Source: Patiria miniata (lineage: Eukaryota; Echinodermata; Asteroidea; Valvatida; Asterinidae). From it: 64,000 nucleotides of DNA. Location of the stretch: NCBI RefSeq assembly GCF_015706575.1, contig NW_024037076.1, positions 15,814,898 to 15,878,897 of the forward strand. The letters run 5' to 3'. Position numbers and translations under genes: made by a program. Positions within the stretch are counted from its first letter, which is position 1. Each line of letters starts with the position of its first letter. Of the stretch, positions 30,817 to 42,800 are shown piece by piece. The notes beneath the pieces are model-generated. The model was given only the letters and a program-made list of their open reading frames with translations. It was not told the DNA's origin and ran no database searches.

Positions 30817-33800
30817 CTGCAATGCCACATAATGTAAAATTAGGACTTTAAACGATTTTTGTCAAGGGAAATTAAATTATTAACTTTTCAATTCACTGAC
30901 AACTTTTACTTTGTAGTCGAGACCTTTACGCGATATGTCAAGACCTTTCAATTTGTTGGTTAACCTCAAAGACAAACTAGGTCTATCAATGAGCAAAAAA
31001 GCGCCATAATGTTGGATGACAATCATTTTAAGAACTTCAGAAGAAGAAAAAATAGGATTCAGGGTCGACCAAATTTCTTTCAAGACCGTTATGAGATCCA
31101 TTGATCCCATAACAAAATTTCCTCTCAATCCAACTGAAACAGAACTATAAACATTTTGTTGAAGGTCGCGACTACCACCAGCTGTGATGTTTTGTCATCT
31201 TTGGGGATAGGCTGCTAGAAAGTTTTCAGTTGTGTGCGGAGTGCTAGATGCTATACACATACATCCAGGCACAGACACGATATATCCAGCAGCAGCAGAT
31301 ACTGTGCGCCTTACAAATGCTTTGTTATTATTATTGTAATTATCTTTGATGTGTTTTGTTATGTTAATTCAACAACAATGAACGCACAGCAAGAGGTCTA
31401 CAAATACGTATCCATGTAGAACAAAAGCACTCAAAGATAGCTGGAGTACAAACGATCTCCTGCAATGATCGCAATCTGTGAATTTATGTACATCTGTGAA
31501 ATTATGTACATTAGGTAGGAGTAAGTAATATGGGGAACGTAGCCATCCCCCGGCAAATAGGGCATCCCCCGGCAAATATATTGGAAGGTCATCCCCGGGA
31601 CCGCTGCCAATGTGGACTAAAGCAATGGCATGAGTAGACGAACAACCTACCTGTTGGTAGGCAGACCTGTTGACAGCCTGCTGTAGGCGATTCATCATGG
31701 TTGCCTCCTCGTTGGTACCTGCCAGTTTGAGGTGTCCATCATCAGGTGCCGATGGCCGCCGGCGGTGACGATGGCTCGGGGACATGCTTGCCAGGAACCA
31801 CGGTCGCATCAGGAGACAAATGCAACCAAGAATTGCAACTAGCAGCAGAATGAATGCGATGCAGCCTAGGATGATGGCAACTATCGCCGGGCTGGACAAT
31901 CCATCTGCAACCAACATAACAAAGCAATAACTCCTGTTCTTTGCTTTTCATAATTTGGCTAATTATGAAAAGTCTTATTTCAATCCTGTATTTTTATTTT
32001 CATTTCTTTTCTTTATTAATAAAATTTACGTAAGAGGAGCCTTTTATGTTAGTATATAAAGTTATTAATCTACGTGTAAAAGTTCTGAACAGCGCCCTCG
32101 AGCGTCAAATAATGTCCAACCCCACCATTTGATATTCCAAAGGTGGTTGATGGATCCATGGAAAAATATTCTCCTTATAAAAATATCCTTAAGACACTCG
32201 TGTTTGTAATGTAATTTGTTTTTTTACTCGTTTTTTAAACGGACGCGCATGAAACGGCATCGAAATTCCTGCCATTCAAACATCTCACCGCAGACGTCTG
32301 ACATTCTGACAAATAAAAAAAGATCAAAGGCGAGTTTGGACGAGTCCGTCATCCAGAATTGAAAGCGAGGTCAATACAAGCAAAAACGAGGCCGCTTTTT
32401 AGAAGATCTCTAAGAAGTGTAGAAATGAGCAGGACGCAGTATGCCGAGATGTAGAAACCCACCTGTGTTCGATAAACAATGTTATAATCATGGAAACGGT
32501 AATCATGTTTGGCCCAAATATATTTGAAACCGAGGTTATCACTGCATTCGTTTTATGTTCTGGTGCCTACCTATATAAAATGAATAAAACTGAATTGGGA
32601 CGTAAGCTATTGTTTTCATGAGGCCGATAAATAAATTGTGTTAACGTAAACACCCTTAAACAATATTCAGATTGGTAGGTATGAAAGTAATGTTATTGTT
32701 TAAATATGTTATGCATGTCTGATCGTCTTTTATACTTACTCTGTTCGTTTTAGGATACCTTTAACAAAATTATGTTTAATTAACCTGTTTCTTTGTTTAA
32801 TTTACGAATAACACACGCTTACCACGCGCATAGGGGCAATTTGTTTTTTTCAAAATATACGTCCTTTCAAATTGTTGGCCAAAAGGTCGGCAAATTGGCC
32901 AAAAAAAATCCAGATAGGTCGGTTTTAACCGTAAACATAATTTGTTACGCCTAATGGCCATATCTTAAGGCGCATCATTCTGCCATGCCTGCCTCGAAAT
33001 CATAATAACCCTTACATTCACAGAATCTGAATCCCGGCGTTGTAACAGAAAATATGGGGGGGGGAAATGTCCAACCTGCTCAGGTGTGTTTCTTGAGAAT
33101 TGCTCCTTATTAGGATTTGAGGGCTTAATCTTATGAGGCGTATGTGGTATTTCTCAAACCCGTTGACTCCATCATATATTAAAAGTCATTGTAGTATTTT
33201 AGATAATATTTCAAATACCTAATTCAACCCGCTAAGGAGTCTTCGGAATAACAATACCATTGGGAACGTAACACTACGAATGGAGACATGAATTGCTCCT
33301 CCAGTATGAGCAGAGAAATTATTCGCGAGTAGTAGAAATACTCGCGAGTAGTTTATCAAATTCTCATAAAAAAAATGTAAAGTGCGAGTGCAAAATAAGT
33401 TGTTGCCGTGTTGCAAGAAGTCATGCATGAAAGTCTTGCATGAAATCGATCAAAATGATCCTTGCCAGAGCTTGAAAATGCAACGCCGAAAAATGCGACG
33501 CCGACGGCACACTGTATGGAGCACCATACCTGTGGTCAATTTTCGGGGACAGATAGACAGACAGACAGACAAACACACCGCCCGACCGACTACCAAGTGA
33601 CATTTGGAAGCTCCTGTCAGAGCTTAAAAACCAAATAAGCAGCTGGAGATTATCTTCAATGATTCTTGAAACCAACTAGAAAGTCACTTGACTATACACA
33701 ATGTCACCCATTCAAAGAAATTACCCCAGCACTTGTATATGTATGGTTTCATTGATTCGTAAGGGAATAAACACAAAGCAATACAAATAATGTAAATGGG

Positions 33801-36800
33801 TTTGTTACCTGTTGTGGCTGACTCGCTTGATACATCGCTGGTGGATGCTGTGGATGAAGCTTTTCCAATAGTGAATGCTGCATCAGAACACATCAATATT
33901 AATAGGTCATTTTGTGTAAAGAGGCAGTCTACGATAAACCCACCAGTGCTTACATAAGCATAGCGGTAACAATGTCACTGAAACGGAAAAATATTCATAT
34001 CTATTCCGGAATAAAAATCTAAAGTGTGTCACCTTCAAAGATAGAAAGGGTAGATTTGTCAGACACTGCTTGAGTTGAAAATATTTCGGTTGCTGTAAGT
34101 ATTTTTTGCACTAAAAGAATAGACGAATTAAAAAAAAAATCGGTTATTTAACATATCAGATAGACACGACCCCGGTAAGTCTAATTAAAGTTGTTGCCAA
34201 ATGTTTTCTTAACGGAGGCTGATTGCATAAAACGATAAATGCGAAATATAATTGTAAGGCCTTTTTGTGGAACCAAAACATAAAGTCCGACTAAAGACAG
34301 AAGAAAAAGAAAACAAAGACAATCACCTGAAGGGGTAGCATCGGTTGACACACCGCTCAAATCTGATGGAGTGGTAGGATGTTCGGGTGTGAAAGCTGTT
34401 AAATAAGAACGTTTTATTTATAGTTTTTTTATTTATAGAAAAACGCAAATGCATTCAATTGGTACTAAATTTTGACATAAGGTTTCAAAAGATCGTTGAA
34501 ACTTTGAAGTTTTTGTGCAAATTCAAAAGGATTACCTTCAGAGCCGGAATTGGTAGATACATCACCACCGCCCAGAATCACTACAGTTGTAGCATTCTCC
34601 GTCGTAAGTGCTGGTAAACATAATCAAAGTAGTTTGTTTTTAATAAACACAGAAACAAAGATAAAACTGAATTAACACGGTGTGTTTCACTTCAAAAGAA
34701 TGGTTCAAATAATATACTCTAACTAATGTGTTTTCACTAAGCAAAACTGCATACATGTATTAAAGAATACTAGAATACTTTCAGAGACAAAATCGATCGA
34801 TATGTCGTCAGTGACTGCTAGGGATGCCGTTTGCCTGCAGTCTTGAATGGTGTTAGGTTCGGAATAACAAAGTTTCCTTCAACTTTTGAAAACAAAATAG
34901 CAAGTCGTTGAAATTACACTAATCCATTTCATGATATAAGACAGGATATATGGGTTAACTGGTCAATCGCCGTCAGAGCTGGTCTCGGTAGATACATCGT
35001 CGGTAAATTGCCTGGATGTGGTTTGTTCAGTTTGAGGTGCTGCATCGAAACACACACAAAACTGAGATCCGAAATAGGCCATTTTTACAATGACGCAGGT
35101 TGCGATAAAAAAAATCGGTCTCACTGATTTTCAGAAAGAGAAAGCAAAACCACTGTTCGTTACCTTCAGAGGAGGAGTCTGTAAATGCGACGCCAGAAAC
35201 TACTTCAGTTGTCACTTGCTCGGTTGGTGATGCTGAAGGCAATCCGACAAAAATAATGGTTATAATCACCTACAGCCCTACACTAGTCTGTGGATTTACT
35301 GATCCACTGCTGTGGATGTGGCTTGTTCGGTTGAAAATTAATTAGGACTGGGCGAGTAGCGGATTTTGCTCCTCCAGTATGAGCAGAGAAATTATTCGCG
35401 AGTAGTAGAAATACTCGCGAGTAGTTTATCAAATTCTCATAAAAAAATGTAAAGTGCGAGTGCAAAATAAGTTGTTGCCGTGTTGCAAGAAGTCATGCAT
35501 GAAAGTCTTGCATGAAATCGATCAAAATGATCCTTGCCAGAGCTTGAAAATGCAACGCCGAAAAATGCGACGCCGACGGCACACTGTATGGAGCACCATA
35601 CTTGTGGTCAATTTTCGGGGACAGATAGACAGACAGACAGACAAACACACCGCCCGACCGACTACCAAGTGACATTTGGAAGCTCCTGTCAGAGCTTAAA
35701 AACCAAATAAGCAGCTGGAGATTATCTTCAATTATTCTTGAAACCAACTAGAAAGTCACTTGACTATACACAGTGTCACCCATTCAAAGAAATTACCCCA
35801 GCACTTGTATATGTACGGTTTCATTGATTCGTAGGGGAATAAACACAAAGCAATACAATGTATAGGAACTACATGTAAATGGGTTTGTTACCTGTTGTGG
35901 CTGACTCGCTTGATACATCGCTGGTGGATGCTGTGGATGAAGCTTTTCCAATAGTGAATGCTGCATCAGAACACATCAATATTAATAGGTCATTTTGTGT
36001 AAAGAGGCAGTCTACGATAAACGCACCAATGCTTACATAAGCATAGCGGTAACAATACCACTGAAACGGAAAAATGAACATATCTATTCCGGAATAAAAA
36101 TCTAAAGTGTGTCACCTTCAAAGAAAGAAAGGGTAGATTTGTCAGACACTGCTTGAGTTGAAAATATTTCGGTTGCTGTAAGTATTTTTTGCACTAAAAG
36201 AATAGACGAATTTAAAAAAAAATCGGTTCTTTAACATATCAGATAGACACGACCCCGGTAAGTCTAATTAAAGTTGTTGCCAAATGTTTTCTTAACGGAG
36301 GCTGATTGCATAAAACGATAAATGCGAAATATAATTGTAAGGCCTTTTTGTGGAACCAAAACATAAAGTCCGACTAAAGACAGAAGAAAAAGAAAACAAA
36401 GACAATCACCTGAAGGGGTAGCATCGGTTGACACACCGCTCAAATCTGATGGAGTGGTAGGATGTTCGGGTGTGAACGCTGTTAAATAAGAACGTTTTAT
36501 TTATACTTTTTTATTTATAGAAAAACGCAAATGCATTCAATTGGTACTAGGTTTCAAAAGATCGTTGAAACTTTGAAGTTTTTGTGCAAATTCAAAAGGA
36601 TTACCTTCAGAGCCGGAATTGGTAGATACATCGCCACCGCCCAGAATCACTACAGTTGTAGCATTCTCCGTCGTAAGTGCTGGTAAACGTAATCAAAGTA
36701 GTTTGTTTTTAATAAACACAGAAACAAAGATAAAACTGAAATAACACGGTGTGTTTCACTTCAAAAGAGTGGTTCAAATAATATACTCTAACTACATGTA

Positions 36801-39800
36801 GCAAAACTGCATGTATTAAAGAATACTAGAATACTTTCAGAGACAAAATCGGTCGATATGTCGTCAGTGACTGCTAGGGTTGCCGTTTGCTTGCAGTCTT
36901 GAATGGTGTTAGGTTCGGAATAACAAAGTTTCCTTCAACTTTTGAAAACAAAATAGCAAGTCGTTGAAATTACACTTATCCATTTCACGAAATAAGACAG
37001 GGAATAAGGGTAAACTCGTCAATCACCGTCAGAGCTGGTCTCGGTAGATACATCGTCGGTAAATTGCCTGGATGTGGTTTGTTCGGTTTGAGGTGCTGCA
37101 TCAAAACACACACAAAATTGAGATCCGAAATAGGCCATTTTTACAATGACGCAGGTTGCGATAAAAAAAAAATCGGTCTCACTGATTTTCAGAAAGGGAA
37201 AGCAAAACCACTGTTTGTTACCTTCAGAGGAGGAGTCTGTAAATGCGATGCCAGAAACTACTTCAGTTGTCACTTGCTCGGTTGGTGATGCTGAAGGCAA
37301 TCCGACAAAAAAAAATGGTTAATCACTTAAAGCCTACACTCTGTGGATTTACTGATCCACTGCTGTGGATGTGGCTTGTTCGGTTAAAAATGCTTAATTG
37401 AAAAACATTAAACGGCAATTTTATACAATTAGACAGATTCTTATTAACTAATCAGTTGCATTACAGTTCTCATGAATATAATCAAAACTTATATTTGAAG
37501 GGAATTTTTTTTTAATATCAACGGTTAAAAACAAAGGAAATCTTTGTAACCTTCAGTAGTTGGGTCGGTAGATGCAATGCTGGAAACTGCCTCGGTTGTC
37601 ACTTGATCCGTAGTCTGATTGGTAGAAAATTCTGATGAATGTAGAAATAAACAAAGAAACAAAAGCAAAAATATGATATAATTTCCATCAAAATTTACAG
37701 AGATTGTCGAAATCGTTGACGTCTTCGAAAAAAATATATGGAAAACGGAGTACCTTCAGTGCCGGACTCGGTAGATACATCGCCTATAGCTGCAGTACTC
37801 ATTGCATTCTCAGTCGTCAAAGCTGACGAATAGGAGACAAATGTTTTTAAATCATCATTTATATATATATATATATTCTGTCAATTCACTTCAACAACTG
37901 TTTTTTTCTCCCCAAAAAATGATTTGTGTGTTTCTCATGTAAGTGAAATATATGGAGGTTTTTTTCGCGCACAAATAGATCCAACCCGACAGTAGACCGG
38001 TATCCGTCCCCGCAGTATTGATTATAAAATGGAGGCGGGTTCCAGTCTATCCTTTGAGATATACTTATATGAAAGGCCGCAAATAATTGATATTAATTTC
38101 GTGTGGATCAATATGGATAGATAATGCACGGGTAATTTCAACACCACGGATCTTACAGTGTATGGAATATTGCAGTACCTTCAGTTGTAGACTCGGTAGA
38201 TACATCGCCAGTAACTTCTTTGGTGGCAGCTTGTCCCGTTGCAAATACTGATTACATAAACGAAAGAAGCATGCATTAGATTTCTTTAATTAGTTGAGCT
38301 AAAATTACGTGTCAATGAAAACTAAAACTCAAGAAAACTCAAGAAATAAAAAAGCGAATTACCTGTGGTAGCCTCAGTAGATGCATCGCCGGTAACTGCT
38401 GTAGATGTGGCATATCCGGTTGAAAATACTTAATCGGAACAAAACATTTGAACAGTCATTTTTATACAATTGGACAGATTGTTATCAACCGTGTCGTGTT
38501 ACAGTAATTGTTGTTTATCATTCAAATGTCTTTTTGAAGCAAAAAATATGTTTTTTTTTTTTTTTCACCTTCAGTGGTTGGGTCGGTAGGTGCAATGCTG
38601 GAAACTGCTTCGGTTGACACTCGATCCGTTGTGTGATTGACAGTCAGTGCTGATGAGTGCAGAAAGAAACGAAAGTAATCTCGTTCAGAAATATTATGCA
38701 ATTTTGATCAAAATTACAAAGATTTTCAAAATCATTGAGGTCTTAGAAACAAACAAAATGAAGTTTACCTTCATTGGCGGACTCGGTAGATATGTCGTCC
38801 AAGGCTACCACTGTTGTTGCATTCTCAGTCGTGGGAGCTGGCGAGTATGACAGTGAAAAAAATCGTAATTTTAAATTTATATACTGTTAACAATATAATA
38901 ATAAAAATATCAGTGTGGATAAATACAGATAGCTACATCACGGTGTAATTTGAACACCACGGATCTTATTTATTGTATATTGGAATACTTCAGTTTTTTT
39001 CTCGGTAGATACATTGCCAGTAACTTCTAGGGTTGCCGCTTGTTCAGTCGTAGATACCGATCAGACCAAAACAAAATTCCTTAAATTTCATAAATTATTT
39101 GAACCACATTCAAATATCGGTGAAAACAAATAAATATAATTCAACTTCAAGAAATTGAAAAGTGAATTAGGGGGCCTACCTGTGGTAGCCTCAGTAGAAG
39201 CATCGCTGGTAACTGCTGTGGATGTGGCTTGTTCGGTTAAAAATGCTTCATCGGAAAAAAACACATTAAACGACAATTTCATACAATTGGACAGATTGTT
39301 ATAAACTAATCAGTTGCATTACAGTTCTCATGAATATAATCAAAACTTATATTTGAAGGGAAAAAAACATTTCAATATCAACGGTTAAAAACAAATGAAA
39401 TCTGTGTAACCTTCAGTAGTTGGGTCGGTAGATGCAATGCTGGAAACTGCCTCGGTTGTCACTTGATCCGTAGTCTGATTGGTAGAAAATTCTGATGAAT
39501 GTAGAAATAAACAAAGAAACACAAGCAAAAATATGATATAATTTCCATCAAAATTTACAGAGATTGTCGAAATCGTTGACGTCTTCGAAAAATTGTATGG
39601 AAAACGGAGTACCTTCAGTGCCGGACTCGGTAGATACATCGCCTATAGCTGCAGTACTCATTGCATTCTCAGTCGTCAAAGCTGACAAATATGAGACAAA
39701 TGTTTTTAAATCATCATTTATATATATATATTCTGTCAATTCACTTCAACAACTGTTTTTTTCTCCCAAAAAAATGATTTGTGTGTTTCTCATGTAAGTG

Positions 39801-42800
39801 AAATATATGGAGGTTTTTTTCGCGCACAAATAGATCCAACCCGACAGTAGACCGGTATCTGTCCCCGCAGTATTGATTATAAAATGGAGGCGGGTTCCAG
39901 TCTATCCTTTGAGATATACTATGGGCCGCAAATAATTGATATTAATTTCGTGTGGATCAATATGGATAGATAATGCACGGGTAATTTTAACACCGCGGAT
40001 CTTACAGTGTACGGAATATTGCAATACCTTCAGTTGTAGACCTGGTAGATACATCGCCAGTAACTTCTATGGTGGCCGCTTGTCCCGTTGCAAATACTGA
40101 TTACATAAACGAAAGAAGCATGCATTAGATTTCTTTAATTTGTTGAGCTAAAATTACGTGTCAATGAAAACTAAAACTTAAGAAAACTCAAGAAATAAAA
40201 AAGCGAATTACCTGTGGTAGCCTCAGTAGATGCATCGCCGGTAACTGATGTAGATGTGTAATGTCCGGTTGAGAATACTTAATCGGAACATGACATTTGA
40301 ACAGTCATTCTATACAATTTGACAGGTTGTTATAAACATTATGTCGTATTACAGTAACTGTTATTTATCATTGAATCAAATGTCTTTTTAAAGCAAAAAT
40401 ATGTTTGTTTTATTTCACCTTCAGTGGTTGGGTCGGTAGATGCAATGCTGTAAACTGCTTCGGTTGACACTTGATCCGTTGTGTAATTGACAGTCAGTGC
40501 TGATGAGTGTAGAAAGAATCGAAAGTAATCTCGTTCAGAAATATTATGCAATTTTGATCAAACTGTACAAAGATTTACAAAATCATTGAGGTCTTCGAAA
40601 CAAACAAAATGAAGTTTACCTTCATTGGCGGACTCGGTAGATATGTCGTCCAAAGCTACCACGGTTGTCGCACTAGTCGTGAAAGCTGGTGAGTATGACG
40701 GAAGAAAAAAAATGATTCGTCAGTATACAGGGTGAGTAAAAAAAAACCCGAAACCCAAATGTCGGGACTATTGTTTTTGTGAAGTTCTGCATGCGGCACT
40801 TTTTAAATCTAGGATATAAAAGCCCAATTCATAAGCTTTTTTTTAGTACAAGTATCGGTTAAATTACTTATGTATTGTTCATTTTACGGAATTTTAAACA
40901 CAACCACCGTTTTAAAGCTCTGTCCACGGTATTTAAAAAAAAGGGTGTGCGTTCTTTCAGCGAAACGAAAACAATTCTCACACACTCCAATGTGATTTGT
41001 TTTCGTTTTGCTGAAAGGGTGTAATTTTAACACCGCGGATCTTACAGTGTATGGAATATTGCAATACCTTCAGTTGTAGACTCGGTAGATACATCGCCAG
41101 TAACGTTTATGGTGGCCGCTTGTCCCGTTGCAAATACTGATTACATAAACGAAAGAAGCATGCATTTGACTTGTTTAATTCGTTGAGCTAAACTTCAGTG
41201 TCAATGAAAACTAAAACTCAAGAAAACTTAAGAAATAAAAAAAACGTGAATTACCTGTGGTAGCCTCAGTAGATGCATCGCCGGTAACTGCTGTAGATGT
41301 GGCATGTCCGGTTGAAAATACTTAATTGGAATATAACATTTGAACAGTCATTTTTATACAATTGGACAGATTGTTATCAACAAATATATGTCGTGTTACA
41401 GTAAGTGTTGTTTATCATTCAAATGTCTTTTTGAAGCAAAAAATATGATTGTTTGTTTTTCACCTTCAGTGGTTGGGTCGGTAGGTGCAATGCTGGAAAC
41501 TGCTTCGGTTGACACTTGATCCGTTGTTTGATTGACAGTCAGTGCTGATGAGTGTAGAAAGAATCGAAAGTAATCTCGTTCAGAAATATTATGCAATTTT
41601 GATCAAACTTTACAAAGATTTTCAAAATCATTGAGGTCTTAGAAACAAACAAAATGAAGTTTACCTTCATTGGCGGACTCGGTAGATATGTCGTCCAAAG
41701 CTACCACGGTTGTCGCACTAGTCGTGAAAGCTGGTGAGTATGACGGAAGAAAAAAAATGATTAGTCAGTATACAGGGTGAGTAAACAAAAAACCGAAAAC
41801 CAAATGTCGGGACTATTGTTTTTGTGAAGTTCTGCATGCAGCACTTTTAAAATCTAGGATATGAAAGCCCAATTCATAAGCTTTTTATTAGTACAAGAAT
41901 CGTTCAAATTACTTATGTACTTTTCAAGTTACGGAATTTTAAACACAACCACCGTTTTAAAGCTCTGTCCACGGATTACAAAAAAAGGTGTGCGTTCTTT
42001 CAGCGAAACGAAAACAATTCTCACACATCCCAATGTGATTTGTTTTCGTTTTGCTGAAAGGGTGTAATTTTAACACCGCGGATCTTACAGTGTATGGAAT
42101 ATTGCAATACCTTCAGTTGTAGACTCGGTAGATACATCGCCAGTAACTTCTATGGTGGCCGCTTGTCCCGTTGCAAATACTGATTACATAAACGAAAGAA
42201 GCATGCATTAGATTTCTTTAATAAGTTGAGCCAAAATTACGTGTCAATGAAAACTAAAACTCAAGAGAACTCAAGAAATAAAAAAGCGAATTACCTGTGG
42301 TAGCCTCAATAGATGCATCGCCGGTAACTGCTGTAGATGTGGCATGTCCGGTTGAAAATACTTAATCGGAACATAACATTTGAACAGTCATTTTTATACA
42401 ATTGGACAGATTGTTATCAACAAATATATGTCGTGTTACAGTAAGTGTTGTTTATCATTCAAATGTCTTTTTGAAGCAAAAAATATGTTTGTTTGTTTTT
42501 CACCTTCAGTGGTTGGGTCGGTAGGTGCAATGCTGGAAACTGCTTCGGTGGACACTTGATCCGTTGTGTGATTGACAGTCAGTGCTGATGAGTGTAGAAA
42601 GAATCGAAAGTAATCTCGTTCAGAAATGTTATGCAATTTTGATCAAACTGTACAAAGATTTTCAAAATCATTGAGGTCTTAGAAACAAACAAAATGAAGT
42701 TTACCTTCATTGGCGGACTCGGTGGATATGTCGTCCAAAGCTATTACTGTTGTTGCATTCTCAGTCGTGGGAGCTGGCGAGTATGACAGTAAAAAAAATC

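Larger units (their letters stand above)
33293..35338 (-). repeat. 3' cassette unit, copy 1 of a roughly 2.07-kb tandem duplication
   Basis: It contains cassettes I, J, K, L, M, N and O plus intron sequence, including a GACA microsatellite near 33550. It matches 35366-37388 almost base for base at an offset near 2073. Confidence 0.8.
35366..37388 (-). repeat. 3' cassette unit, copy 2 of the tandem duplication
   Basis: Second copy of the seven-cassette unit. Differences from copy 1 are scattered single bases and short indels. Both copies keep all seven frames open. Confidence 0.8.

Noticed and set aside
30880..31128. Minus-strand open frame of 82 codons starting MRGNFVMGSMDL
   Set aside because: It looks somewhat protein-like and has a possible acceptor, but its phase does not fit the mucin-like gene and no partner exon was found. 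Left unassigned.
31369..31650. Continuation of the membrane-exon frame to a stop
   Set aside because: The strong GTAGGT donor at 31649-31650 and a phase-matching exon at 30739 make splicing more likely, and the extension looks non-coding. Kept only as an alternative.
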